Below, in pieces: positions 23,247-34,220 of a stretch of DNA of 64,000 bases. This DNA is from Pyrenochaeta sp. MPI-SDFR-AT-0127. Lineage: Eukaryota; Ascomycota; Dothideomycetes; Pleosporales; Cucurbitariaceae. Within the stretch, counting starts at the first letter, position 1; each line of letters opens with the position of its first letter. The stretch is taken from positions 662,094-726,093 of the forward strand of contig JAGTJM010000016.1 in assembly GCA_020747015.1 (NCBI GenBank). Reading direction: 5' to 3'. Position numbers and translations under genes: made by a program. The notes under the pieces are model-generated. The model had not been told where the DNA came from. It worked only from the letters and a program-made list of their open reading frames with translations, and did not search any database.

Positions 23247-24461
23247 TCATCTAGTTTTATCTTCGTCTCGCCCCGGCCATACAATTTTCCCCTGCCAAAC
23301 TGCCATGCAGCATCCAATGGCCGATACGAACCAAATTGCCACAAGTAGTATTGTCATGACACTAGCAACCCACAGGATTGCCTCACTCTCAAGTTCCCGG
23401 CCAATCGTCGATGTGGCGATGGTGAATCCAACGTTTGGAAATATGAAGGCCCACCATGTGAGCGAGAATGGCATCTTGCCAATCACACTGATGTTCGCCA
23501 GAAATGCAATTGCAAAGAGCCAGAATGCGAAAAGCCACAAGAATACGCCGATGAACAACGCCAGAATCTGAAGCGTTTCAGCTGCCATAGGATGACTCGC
23601 GAAGTAGCCGTCCAAAGGTGAATTTGGGATAGACATAGCCAGGCCCATGAGCGCGACAACTGTGTATGCACAAGCGCCGACTGGTATAAACATACCTGGT
23701 CGCATGGCTGGAGGGGGTAAGCCATGGTCCAGAAGATTTCTGATCAACGCAACAATAGCGACGAAAGATATGAGCCAGCCGAAACCTTGATAAGCACAGC
23801 CAGAAACAATCACAGCTAACGCTCTCTCCGGCGGCTGGCTTCCTGCAATCAAAGATGCGATGGTACCTGTAAGCATCGCTGGATATCCAGCCAGGAATAT
23901 GCTGGGCAGAAACGGAATCGGGCGCACAATGCTCCATCGAATGAGTACCCAATACTGGAATATCGAGTTCACGAGCGAGCAGCCCGCGTACATCCAATAC
24001 AAGACGTACACAGTGTCGACAAGCCATGGATGCCCTGGTCCTCGAGTGATGCCGTAGACTTGAATGCAGCCAATGATGACACTAATGCTCAACCAAAAGG
24101 CGCCGAAGAAGAAAGATTCCTGGGGATGAAGGAAGGATCGTTTGAAGTGTGTGGTGAAAAGGATTGCGCGAATCGCCATGCAAACACTAAGGGAAAGGAA
24201 GAGGATGATGTCGAAGATGAACAAGGCGAGGCCGATGTAGTATAGACCTGATATCAAAGAAGTAAGCAGCGGGTTGTGGATCAATGCATTGCGTTTTGAG
24301 ATGGAATTTCCAAGCATACCTTTGAATTGATGCGGTGTCTCCCCTAGCGCAATTGCCAGGCCCCCGGTACTCATCGTTGAGACAAACCATGCCCAAGTGA
24401 AATGCTTGAGCCTCCTACGTACTCCAAGTTTTCCGTTCTCATCTTCCTGCTCTTTCCCCAT
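23247..24461 (-). CDS. TDT-family carrier (malic acid/sulfite transporter type)
   Basis: A polytopic membrane protein of the TehA/Mae1/SLAC1 superfamily with about ten helices, which in fungi includes malate permease Mae1 and sulfite pump Ssu1. The start region FTWAWFVSTMSTGGLA and later GYPAMLTGTIASL, MRPGMFIPVGACAYTV and LTWWAFIFPNVGFT are family phrases. The unspliced frame is open for 404 codons, but 24319-24248 has GT-AG ends (gtatgc...tcag), is 72 nt long without stops, and interrupts the normal run QFKG/LYYIGL. The expected spliced product is 380 residues from exons 24461-24320 and 24247-23247. The substrate (malate, sulfite or other anion) is undetermined. It precedes a tandem aquaglyceroporin gene by 519 bp. 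Confidence 0.9.
   Translation of the reverse strand: MGKEQEDENGKLGVRRRLKHFTWAWFVSTMSTGGLAIALGETPHQFKGMLGNSISKRNALIHNPLLTSLISGLYYIGLALFIFDIILFLSLSVCMAIRAILFTTHFKRSFLHPQESFFFGAFWLSISVIIGCIQVYGITRGPGHPWLVDTVYVLYWMYAGCSLVNSIFQYWVLIRWSIVRPIPFLPSIFLAGYPAMLTGTIASLIAGSQPPERALAVIVSGCAYQGFGWLISFVAIVALIRNLLDHGLPPPAMRPGMFIPVGACAYTVVALMGLAMSIPNSPLDGYFASHPMAAETLQILALFIGVFLWLFAFWLFAIAFLANISVIGKMPFSLTWWAFIFPNVGFTIATSTIGRELESEAILWVASVMTILLVAIWFVSAIGCCMAVWQGKIVWPGRDEDKTR
24248..24319 (-). other. Stop-free 72-nt intron in the TDT carrier gene
   Basis: Splice ends gtatgc and tatcag and removal of a hydrophilic insert in an otherwise continuous transmembrane run support an intron. Because it is a multiple of three and lacks stops, retention would give a 404-residue protein with 24 extra residues. 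Confidence 0.75.
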
Positions 24462-24980
24462 GACTGTTGGATCTAGTGATGAGTCGGAGAACCAGGCGTT
24501 TTACGGTTTCGCGGGTTCGCGCTTGGGCCCCATCCAAGTCTCGAACACAAGGCCACCACGTTCGGTGACACTGTTCTAACGTTTGTGTTGCTACAGAACA
24601 GCTTTATCAATAGAAAGCGATGTGTAAGCGTGGTCAGGGCGACTGCCGATCGGCAACACTGTGGCGGCAGAAGGACGGCCAAAGCGGCAAGATGCAAACG
24701 ACGAGGCTGTACATACGAAGGGGGTAATTTGTAATCTTGAAGCTTACTTTGACAATGCCTATGTGAAGACTTTTGTTGGTTGTGAACTTATCACGATTGT
24801 GTGTTTTGTGAGATTTGTCGAGGTCGAGACTTCATGACGACGAGGCGCGGCAATAGTTCCGTATTCCCGGAATCAATTATGATCTCATCAGCTGTAGCGT
24901 ATGAGTCTCATCCAATTCGTCGCTTCCAAAACACAACTATCATACATTCTCGATTGAAATTGTGACTACCAAGTGGTCAA
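24462..24980. other. Intergenic, upstream of TDT carrier
   Basis: 519 bp lie between the TDT start and the stop of the next minus-strand gene. It is likely the TDT promoter plus the aquaglyceroporin 3' end. No distinct element was recognised. Confidence 0.45.
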
Positions 24981-27109
24981 TCAAGCTATACGCTGAATCT
25001 TGTCTTTCGCCTGATTCTTCTTCTCCCCCAGCTTCCATTTGATATCGCCAGGCTGTGGCCACCTGTAGTTGACTGGTGACTCTCCTCCAACAAAAATAAA
25101 CAAGTCATAGATTAGCCCTCCACAAATCGCACCACTGAGAGACGCGCCCCAAGGACCATACGCCCAATACCCATTGGAGAAGGCATCTTCATAGCCGACC
25201 CACAATGCGATCAGTCTCGGGCCAAGATCGCGCGCCGGCGATATACCCAAACCTGTGTTGTATCCTAGAGCAACCATGGTGACGAAGCTAGTGAAACCGA
25301 AGACGAGAGCTGTCATTCCTTGGCCCGGTGGTGAATTCTGATCGTCTCCGAGCGCAAAGGCGATACATACGTATACTGCCATGTACACAAAGTCATTGAA
25401 GAATCCCGTAACGATCGTGAAAGAGGGCCCCTTGGGAAATAGAGCACTTCCAGTTTTGTCGAGTGTTAAGCCGGGGTCTACTGTATAAATAGCATCACGA
25501 TACAGACTGATAGTTGTTAGCATGGTGCCGGATACTCTACCAACGATATCATCTTACGCAAACGCCAAGGCTCCAGCGCAAAGACCTGCTAGCATTTGCA
25601 TGCAAATGTACACAAGTGCCATTCTCCATGGAAATCCACGGTAGATTGTAAGTGCTAATGAGATAGTAGGGCTGAGATGAGCACCAGAGATGCCACCACC
25701 AATATAGATGCCGATCATGACTGCAAAGCCCCATCCCCAAGCTTGGGTCTCGAAGCTTCCCGTCGACGATTCGGATGTGGCAACCGATAAGTTGACGCAA
25801 ATACCGATGAAAAGGTAGACGAATGTCTGTGACTATTAGTCCAAATGTACAGCACAAGGTCCGAACAACATACTGCCAGGAACTCAGCAGTGGCCTGAGG
25901 ATATTGAGCACGTAGCCTGGCGATAGGATTACGATATTGATTGTAGTAGTCCTGTTCTGCCTCATGCTGTCGCTGTCGAGATTCTTTTTCCTCCTTCTGC
26001 GTTGCTGATGTCTTATGTGTTGTGAGTTCCTGAAGTGGAGGAAGGCCATCCTGCATACCAAAATGCTGTGGTTGGCCTCGTCTGTTTGAGTAAGATAAGC
26101 CATGATCATTGACTGGCGCTCGGTCTCGGCTTTCATGACTAGAGCCTTGATGATTGGAAAACTCGTCAGCCTCATGTGTCGGTAACTTTTGCACACTGAC
26201 ATTGCGGCCTTCTAGGGTTGCTCGAAACCGGTCTGGGTCTTGTGGCATACGCGATGTGTGTTGGTGGTCATGGTTCAAAGAGGCCTGTGAATTACTGGAG
26301 TCATCGTTGAAGTCTGCTCTGATGGTTAGTGTACTTGTTCTAGTTATTCGTATACCTGTGGTGTAAAGTGGGTATACACTGACCTTTACTTTTCCCAAAA
26401 GTCAAACCATCTTGTCTATCGACTCCATTGTCATCTTGTTCTTCATTGACCCTATATAAAGAATTGCGCAGATTTGACCTTCCCCACCACATGCCAGGGC
26501 GAACGGTTCGCGGAAGTGGCGCAGCTAAGCCAAAGACGGGCTTGTCTTTTTGTTGATTGTACCACGGATTCAGTGCGAAATACTCGTTGTCAACGTCAAC
26601 AGTTTGCTCTTGCTTCTTCTCAGCCCGCTCATCATGCTCTTCGATGACATTTGTACGATTCGTAATGTTGGTGCGGTCGGTATCCCTTTGACGCAGGCTT
26701 GCTGGGCGGACGTTGCTACACACATGCTCAGGTCGTTGCTGGTATAGTTCTGGAAGATGAACCGTAGGACTTCTTTCAATGCTGGATGCAGTTGAAGGGT
26801 CCTGCCGCAGCCTCGGTGGCTTGGCTTCTGACGCAGCTTGCTGTCTTTGCTGGTCCATGGTGATAGTAGCGTATGTCTGATTGGAACCAACGTCCTGTTC
26901 TGCCACAACAGATCAACAATGAGGTCCCTATTGGTGGCCTACGAAGGCGATACAAGGTGATCACACAGGGAACTCGTTGTTCTTGAAAGATAGGGTCCGC
27001 GCATAGTTGGTGATGATCTAGCGCTCACAAGAAAACAAGCTCCTTTGTATGTAGAAGCAATGAATATAGATGACTTACCGCCTGGTGTGTTTGTTTGCGA
27101 CTGTGACAT
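24981..27109 (-). CDS. Yfl054-type aquaglyceroporin with long N-terminus
   Basis: Five exons (27109-27079, 26899-26384, 26313-25874, 25826-25558, 25506-24981) encode 593 residues. About 325 residues of disordered cytosolic N-terminus precede a six-helix MIP channel. Fungal Yfl054-type proteins share the N-terminal phrase near residue 140-165 seen here (KPVFGLAAPLPRTVRPGM). The two pore boxes are unusual: GAHLSPT (SPT, 381-383) and GISPARDLGPR (SPA, 508-510), so both canonical Asn residues are Ser. The aspartate after the second box and Arg511 are kept, typical of glycerol channels. The first exon codes ten residues and is joined by a 179-nt intron in phase; if not used, the ATG at 26858 starts a 569-residue form. 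Two acceptors three bases apart (26314 or 26317) are possible for exon 3. Confidence 0.88.
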
Positions 27110-28370
27110 GGTATATACTCGTGGTGTCCTGTCCTAAAGTAACTGAATCGAAAAGAGCCTGCTCTGACGCATATATGTATGCAACATGGCAATCAACCAT
27201 GGGAAAGTAAGAAAATGCCATGCGTGATGTCATCCTCGGGGTACGCTCGCCGGGTTTGCCTAACATTTCAGTGGACCTTGAGAAAGCCATCGAAGCGGAG
27301 GGTGTCGAGTATACCAATCGCATTGCTCAATGATCAGGATGCTAGCAAAAAGCGGATCCTGGCGAGTCAATCTCCGGACGCTGGTGCCCGAATAAGGTTC
27401 TCATCACGATCCTGATAAACAGATTTTTGCCGAAGCTGCCGTATTGCGCGCACAGTAGTGCCGAGAAAACCATAGCCGCATTGAGATTGTAGATAAATCC
27501 TATGGTGCGTTGTCCGTCTTGTATGGAGCTGAAACGGCGAGGAGGATGCGTCGAACAGAAAATCTAGAACAAATCATGTGGTGTAACTTGAAGCCAAACG
27601 TGCCACCGCAAAAGCCATTTTCTTTTCTACACGGGTTTTACAACCTGGAGATTTATGAGATGAGGATTGACGATGCAACTTCCGACTTTGCCTGTCCACG
27701 GAAATTTTCAGCTGCAAGGGACTCGTTTTCCTAATCAGGCAATCACGATATGACGAAACTGGGTTGTCATGGCTGTTGAAGTTTCTCACGAGAGTGACCA
27801 GGCATTGTAGGCTGCCAGTAATTTTACACCTCGACGCGACAAAGCTTACACAACCGATGCATTGAATTTAGAGTAAGGGACTGGCGCGGTGGTTTTTTTG
27901 AGTCGCGTGCAAAAACTTTATTCACTCATGAGAATTGCACAATCTGAATTGACCGCTTGATACGTGCACTGATATTTCGCCTGCCAAGAGGGGATGCAAA
28001 CGACTGTGCAGTAGCGTACAGGCCCGAGGGATCCGACGTAAGAGCATGTCATAAAAACTCCGGAATTTCGGACGGGGTCATGAAAATTTTAGCGTGGAGG
28101 AATCGGGGACTTTCACCAGATTGGTCAAAGGGTCCCCGCAAGGAATTACTATTCTTGGATTTAACCTATATCTGGTTTCTACATGCCCACATATCCTGCT
28201 GTGGGGAGGGTTCTTGGGTGCAACATGCCTCTTCCCGAACGCTGCGATCAAGCATCGTGATTGAAGATTATTTGAAAATCTTCCATGTGGATACTGAAGG
28301 ATCAAGGGAGAGCTACAGTGCGGAGTGCCTGGCACCCAGCACAGGGCGAATACAAGATGCTAGGCCAGTC
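27110..28370. other. Intergenic, upstream of aquaglyceroporin
   Basis: 1261 bp lie between the VPS26 stop and the aquaglyceroporin start on the same strand. Only short, unrelated open frames are present; no recognisable gene or repeat. Confidence 0.4.
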
Positions 28371-29471
28371 TCACGGTACTGCCATTAGCTTGTTCTGCTC
28401 CTGAGCCAATGTCAAGCCTTCTGGTGCTTGCCGGAAGAGCACAATCTCGGATTGTTTGAAGTATCGTCTCGCATCTTCAAAGCCGTCAGTCTTGTCACAT
28501 CACGTTTCGAGCGGAGCATACGCGCAGACATACCTTCATCGATGAGCACCAAGCTCAGGTAATATCGAGTCGAATACTTCTTGTTCACTTCCCGGAAAGT
28601 GGGCGTGAGGTCGAAGCCACCGAGGAACAGCCTAATGGGAATTGTCTCTCCTGTCCAGCACGTCAGCTTAGCCCTGTCAAGTCGGCGTCAAAACGTGTAC
28701 CTCGCGAAGGCGAGCCATCCATGATCTCGAAGCGGACCAGTGTCTCGCTCTCGTTGTACTGGTTGGGGGCGGCGCCTGTGGTTTCTCTCCTGATGATGGA
28801 CAGCTCCATGTGCTTGATCTTCAGCCGCACGAGGAGGAAGTATATCCTGCCCACGATGACGTCTTTGAGGTGATATTTTGACTTTGAGTATTCGAATTCA
28901 ATGTGTAAGCAATCCTCGATGCCCACGTCCATTTTGATGGAGCTGTTGGTCTCGGGGGGTATCCGGTACGAGTAGACCCAGAGGTCCTTTTCGCGGACGA
29001 CGTCGGCCATTCTCCGCGAGACGGTGACGCGGACAAAGTAGCGCAGCTTGACGTTGATGCCATTGTACGACTCGTACTGCTTCTCGACGTTTTTGAAGTT
29101 GAAGTCGAACGTCTGCGGGTGCTGGAGCTCGCCGGGGGCGGCCAGCTCCTGGCCAAGGGAGAGAAACTCGTAGTGGTTGCCGCGATCAAAGAACATTTCT
29201 AGACGCCATGGCATTAGTATGTGCAGGGCAGGGAAGCAGACGGGGCAGCGCCACCAATTGTTCCTATAAACTGCACCTTGATGCCTGTGTGCTCGAGGCG
29301 CTTGCCATCCTTGGGCCTGACGGTGACCTGGCCCTTGACCGACTCGCCATCGAGATACAGCGGGACCTTTTCTTTGCGGTTCTTGTCCAGTTTGACGTCG
29401 ACGGCGGAGCGGTCGTCGAGGTCTTCGAGGACAATGTCGATGTCGACGGGGGTGGAGAAGAAGTAGGACAT
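28371..29471 (-). CDS. VPS26: Retromer subunit Vps26
   Basis: Four exons (29471-29255, 29198-28701, 28650-28534, 28474-28371) encode 311 residues. Vps26 is the arrestin-fold subunit of the retromer core and works with Vps35 and Vps29 to return receptors from endosomes to the Golgi. Conserved stretches are DIDIVLED, KVQFIGTIEMFFDRGNHYEF across the first junction, LSLGQELAAPGE, FDFNFKNVEKQYESYNG, VGIEDCLHIEFEY, and RRYFKQSEIVLFR near the C-terminus. Introns of 56, 50 and 59 nt have GT-AG ends, the first with a TACTAAT branch site. The gene is divergent from the gluconokinase gene. Confidence 0.96.
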
Positions 29472-29640
29472 GGCGGCGGCGGCAGCGGCGGCGGTGGAGC
29501 TCCCGGTATGGGGGCGCGTGCCTGGATGCGATGCAGCAGCTGGTCGACGGTTCTGCTGCTTGTCCGTGTCGGTGGTCGGCGGGAAGCTCTCGACTGCGGG
29601 TGACCAGTAGCAGCTGCGCCCCAGATGTGGCAGGGCGACG

Positions 29641-29939
29641 TCACGTGCTGTGCGTACTCGGCCCCGCAGCCAGCGCTCTGCTGTGCGTGCCGCTCGCGAC
29701 AAAGAGCATCTCCCAGGGACGGGCTGGCAATGTGGCAGTGGTCTGGCAGTGGTCTCGCAGGGGTCTGGCAGTGATCTCGCAGTGATCTCGCAGTGATCTG
29801 GCAGTAGTCTGGCAGCGATCTGGCGAGTGCTCTGGCGAGTGCTCTGCCAGCTGTACCTCCAATGTCACGTGTGTATGCAGCCGCACCATCGCACCCCGCC
29901 AGTGCCACGACCCCAAGCGTCGCTCGTCCATGTCACGTG
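29641..29939. promoter_or_regulatory. Three TCACGTG E-box motifs
   Basis: Identical heptamers TCACGTG occur at 29641, 29865 and 29933. CACGTG is bound by fungal bHLH factors such as Cbf1- or Pho4-like proteins. Three copies within 300 bp of a single promoter is more than expected by chance, but the factor is unknown. Confidence 0.45.
29731..29848. repeat. Degenerate 11-bp tandem repeat
   Basis: About ten copies of a unit like TCTSGCAGTGA run head to tail with a few substitutions; near the end the unit shifts to TCTGGCGAGTGC. It lies 260-380 bp upstream of VPS26. It resembles a minisatellite. Confidence 0.75.
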
Positions 29940-31007
29940 TACGCCGTCATGCTCCCCAACCAGCACCGAACCGGTTCCAGCGGTGAGCAGTCAGCGTCAG
30001 CTTCGGGCGTCTTTGCCCCAGAAAGTGGCACCCCTCTCTCCCCCCCCTTCAGCTCCCCGACATTCTGCCACGGAGCGCCCTTCTAGCTGGCTTCGCTTGC
30101 TTGTGGCCGGGCCGAAGCATCGCAGTCGCTCGCGTCACCCCCACGCGCCATTATCAAACCGCTTCCCAATGGGCCGCCCAACAAGCAACTGTCCAACCCA
30201 CCACAGCAGCCGGCAAGAGAGTCGCGTGTGTCGCACCTCGACCGGACAATGTGCTCACGCGGCCGCCTGTCCTCTCGAGCAGTTGCCCACCTGCGCTGGC
30301 ACGCTGCGCTGTCGCAGAGCATGCGCCGTGCATGATGCACCATGCACCAGTACCTGACGTTGATTAACTGGGGTGCAAAGTGCGGGGAGACGGTCGCTGG
30401 TCGCTGCAAACGCCTCGCCTGCGCCGCCACCTGCATCATCCCACGCCGCTACGGCTCATCTTTTCAAACGCCGACCACCACACTCACCCTCGCTACCCTC
30501 GCTCCTCTCCCTGGCCCTAGAGTTTGCCAGGACCGTCGTGCCGGTCAAGGCGCGCCTGGCTCATTGGCAACCTCGCGCCCTGTTGCAGCCCTCGCTCGCG
30601 GCTTGCTGAGCCTGGCCCGGTCAGCCCCTCTCGGACTTTGCTGATTCGTACGCCTGCCGTCTCCCTCCGCTGTGACATCAAAGCTTGGCTCCTAGAACTC
30701 TGTCCCAGACTAGAATCCCACCCTTGCCGTCATGCGCCGCGGGAGGAATTTCCAGACGAGGCCGCCGCCTCTTAACCTGCACACTGCCCCATCTCGATTC
30801 GGCGCCCGTCTTTATTGCTAGCTATTAAACTTCCAGGCCCCGTGGGTACATGCACTCCCCCAACACTATATATTGTTCCGAGCTGGTCCTCATTGCTTGC
30901 TCTCTAAAAGCCCAACCTCAATCAAATACTAGCGCCTCGCCTGACTCTCCATTGCTACCCACAACCACCTTGTTGCCTTGCTCCCGTTTGTCTCACCCTA
31001 CGCTGTC

Positions 31008-31766
31008 ATGATGCTGCAAACAGTCGAGCAGTCACACCCAAAGCCAATACATTATGTATCGCCGCCCACACCTCCTACCTCCAACACAGGCTCACCATCC
31101 GTCTCATCGGCTTCCCTAAACACCGTCAAGGTCGCCCAAATGTCCATCCCCAACCACCACCACATCCTCATCGTCACCGGTCCGGCAGGCTGTGGCAAAA
31201 GCACCATTGCCCAGCATCTCGCCGATCGTTATGGGTTCGACTATATCGAGGGTGACGAAGTAAGCAAACGCTGCTTGGTTGCCTAGAACCTTGACTGACT
31301 CTTCTAGTTCCACCCAAAGGCGAATATTGACAAGATGGCTGCTGGAATCCCACTAAATGACGAGGACCGCTGGGACTGGCTCATTCTTCTGCGAGACCAG
31401 GCACTAGAGGCCTTGAAGCATGGTGCCAAAGGCGTCGTCGTTACCTGCAGTGCCCTCAAGAAGAAGTACCGAGATGTTATCCGAACCGCCAGACTCTACG
31501 ACGAGGACCCAAATGCCAGTGTCCACTTTGTCTACCTCCGCGCCGATAAACAGACCCTTTTGGCCCGCGTTCGCGCCCGACAAGGCCACTACATGAAAGA
31601 TGCCATGGTCGAGAGTCAGTTCGCCGCACTCGAAGAGCCAGATGAAGCCGAGTGCAAGCAACTAAAGGATGTCGAGGTCGTCGATGTCAAGGGTACCATA
31701 CAAGATGTCCAACTCCTTGCGAGCGCTGCTGTGGACAGGGTTTTGGTGGGCTCGTCTGAGCAATGA
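31008..31766 (+). CDS. Gluconokinase
   Basis: Two exons (31008-31259 and 31308-31766) encode 236 residues of the GntK P-loop family, which phosphorylates D-gluconate to 6-phosphogluconate for the pentose phosphate pathway. The Walker A loop GPAGCGKST lies at 58-66, followed by the family phrase IEGDEFHP joined across the 48-nt intron, NDEDRWDWL, CSALKKKYRDVIR, FVYLRADK and GHYMKDAMVESQFAALEEP. About 45 extra residues precede the usual start; an internal ATG at 31140 (residue 45) would give a protein of family length. Two adjacent ATGs open the frame. It is divergent from VPS26. Confidence 0.93.
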
Positions 31767-32985
31767 TCCTCACGCTAAAAAGTCAGCTGGCTCTGATCAA
31801 TGTTCACTGGTTTCCATCTCTTTCGCAGGATTGCTTATTCAAGTAGCGTTCTGCATCACGGATAATGGCATGGTCCAATCGATTGGCGCACGTACAACAT
31901 GATATACCCTTTGCAACATGCTGGTTTACAGTTGTGGTGGGGATGAAATAGAATTTTTTTAGACCACGAATTTTGCACGATAGAGGCAATATATTCCACA
32001 ATATTTGGCACACACCTGTGTATTCGCTTGGAGAGGTTCTGCACAAGGCTTCTGTACTGAAAACAAGGGGTCCTGTTGCGCCTTGGCCGTTTGTTCGTAG
32101 TCGTGGACAGTGCCCTGAAAGCCTGCTAAGAGTTCTCGTGGAAGCGGCGTCTACAAACACAGCCTGAATGAGCGCGCAACATCCAGAAGAAAAGCGCAAA
32201 TGTAGATGGGAAGACTGAGATCGATCTTTCCAACAACCAGACAGCCGGGAAATCGGGCTCAAGCCATGATCTGATCGCCCAGTCGCGGTTCTGCACGTGG
32301 GGAATATGCCGACAACACTCCGGATTTTATTTTATTTTGCGGGAATTCCTTGCCCCGTTTCCGCACGCGAACCTCGGCAAACTCGCAGATGGGGACATGC
32401 ACCAAACCTCGCATTCTGGCCAGTATGAATGCTGACTGCCTCGAGTGGTTTCACAAAATGGCCTGACTCGAGGGTGTTACATGACGAGATTGTGGAGTTT
32501 ACGACTTGATCTCAATTGCCGATTCCAGTTTACTCCAGACTTTTTGTGTGTCCTATGGTAATGAGCATAGTCGTCGTTGCAAACGCCTTCAATGCATGGA
32601 AACAGTCAAGCTCCGACAACACGGTACAGTTGGATTTTTTGGTACTCGTATGAATTTGGATACATCAACTTTCATCTTTTGTCGTGCCAATTTGGCGAGT
32701 GGAAAGATGACTTTAGCGAACGGCTGTGCGTCGTGTAAGTTATTTGGACTCGTATCAATGAAGTCTTGATGCTCGTCACATGCCCAAAATGTGCTGAATT
32801 CATTCCCTGGGATCGAATGATTGGCGCAGAGGACTGCTTCCGATGCCCGATGATAGTCTTGGCCATGGCTTCATGTGGCTTGTAGCCATGAGACATCATA
32901 CTTGCACTCTTTCTTGTCAAGGTGCTGAAGTTGTTCAAAGCCAGTGCATGCCGATAACACTCTGTGGGCTTCGCAAAGACGAATG

Positions 32986-33021
32986 CTTGTCCAATGGTCC
33001 GTACGAGAACCATTGGACAAG
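32986..33021. repeat. Inverted repeat, 15-bp arms with 6-nt loop
   Basis: CTTGTCCAATGGTCC (32986-33000) pairs with GAACCATTGGACAAG (33007-33021) at 14 of 15 positions around the loop GTACGA. It could form a strong hairpin in DNA or RNA. It lies in a gene-free stretch, so its role is unknown. Confidence 0.8.
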
Positions 33022-33046
33022 TGACAAGACGTGACAAGACATGACA
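33021..33046. repeat. Tandem decamer next to hairpin
   Basis: GTGACAAGAC occurs twice in direct succession, followed by the partial copy ATGACA. It abuts the right arm of the inverted repeat. Confidence 0.7.
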
Positions 33047-33804
33047 TCTTAGGTAACACATATTGTTACTGTTTTGCGGGACAAGTGTTGATTTTCGCCA
33101 GGTCTTGGGATGCACACTGTTTTCGAGAATGGTGGCCTCAAGGACTTTGGCGTTGACCCCCACAAAGTGTGGAAAATATATAAAATATAGTTAAGGATTA
33201 GCATACGACACAGCACTTGCGGAGAAGCCTCGTGCATCGCAGTCGCTGAATGAGCTACCTCTTACGTCGCTGAGGAAGAGCCTCAGGTGACCATGCATAG
33301 GCGACACTATGTCATCTCTCCCCATTTAGGATTGCGGGTCGTCATAACTGGTAAGCTGCGACTGCATGCATAGTTCAACGAGGACGAAAGGGCCCAGTTG
33401 TCAGGTTGCCAAGGGTTGGTTGTGGAATGATCAATAGCGGCAGCGACATGCGGGCTTGGTATATGGCTCACAGGATGCTCTCCTGCCCCCGAGAGCGGAG
33501 AGGGCGCAGGCTCAGGTGGAGTCGATGATTTCAGCGACAGGAGGCCATGTCGAGACTCGAGGGGACGAACGCGTGGGAGGGATGTGCGAGGTGCATAAGC
33601 GACGGCAACGGGGAAAACGGCAGTCCCGCATGCAGCGGGGCGTGACGCCATATTGCGAGAGCGGAATGATGCAGGATACCCGTCTTGCCGCTGAAGGTGG
33701 ATGCACAATCGACTCGATCCAGATGGAAATTATGGAGTGGGTTTGTTATTGTTGTTGTTGCATGGGACGCATCGCGAGGCTTCTGTGTGGACAATGGCCC
33801 AATG

Positions 33805-33831
33805 GGTGGTGGTGGTGGTGGTGGTGGTGGG
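33805..33831. repeat. (GGT)n microsatellite
   Basis: About nine GGT units in a row, preceded by a short TTG-repeat stretch at 33742-33760. It is a simple sequence repeat upstream of the SulP carrier gene. Confidence 0.85.
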
Positions 33832-34220
33832 GAATGACGTACCCGCAGCAACCCGTCTCGACTCTCTTTTTGCTCGCATGGCATGGCGCTCAGCAAAACT
33901 TTTTTTTTTTTCTTCGCTCCCCCAAATGGCCCTTGTGCCCCAAGCTTGTATTAGCCGCACCCGGAGCCCTTAGCTCTGGCGCCCCATTCGCCATGAAGAC
34001 GGCGACGGCAGACGGCGACGAGGCGTACATCTAGATATACCTGCCATGGTAGCCCAAAGGCACTGCTTTGCACACTATACCCGCCTCGACCTGGCTCCCG
34101 CTGCCACCACCTGCGCGCCCTCCCGCTCGCCCTCAACCACCACCTCCTCCACCACCACCACCGAGGTGCCTCTGCCGGCTGGGATGCCCCAATTGACCCA
34201 ATAGCTCCCATCTCTCCGTC

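Larger units (their letters stand above)
29472..31007. promoter_or_regulatory. Divergent promoter of VPS26 and gluconokinase
   Basis: 1536 GC- and C-rich bases separate the two starts. It contains three TCACGTG boxes (29641-29647, 29865-29871, 29933-29939), a degenerate 11-bp tandem repeat (29731-29848) and a TATATAT stretch near 30867-30873, about 140 bp before the gluconokinase start. Several long plus-strand frames in 29.8-30.8 kb have biased composition and no family resemblance, so they were not called. Confidence 0.5.
31767..34220. other. Long intergenic region with hairpin and simple repeats
   Basis: 2454 bp lie between two plus-strand genes. It holds an inverted repeat with flanking tandem decamers near 33 kb, a GGT run (33805-33831), a T-tract near 33900 and a CCACCA-rich stretch just before the next gene. 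No gene or tRNA was recognised. Confidence 0.45.

Noticed and set aside
24248..24461. Treating the TDT carrier as a 404-residue single-exon protein
   Set aside because: The 24-residue polar insert breaks a conserved transmembrane run and is bounded by good splice signals.
29208..29603. 131-codon plus-strand open frame opposite VPS26
   Set aside because: It is antisense to the VPS26 first exon and intron, with a Gly-rich composition caused by the repeated GGC codons of the other strand. No family features.
29827..30644. Several overlapping plus-strand frames of 75-176 codons
   Set aside because: They lie in C-rich promoter DNA, are rich in Pro/Ser/His/Arg, lack conserved motifs and overlap each other in all frames.
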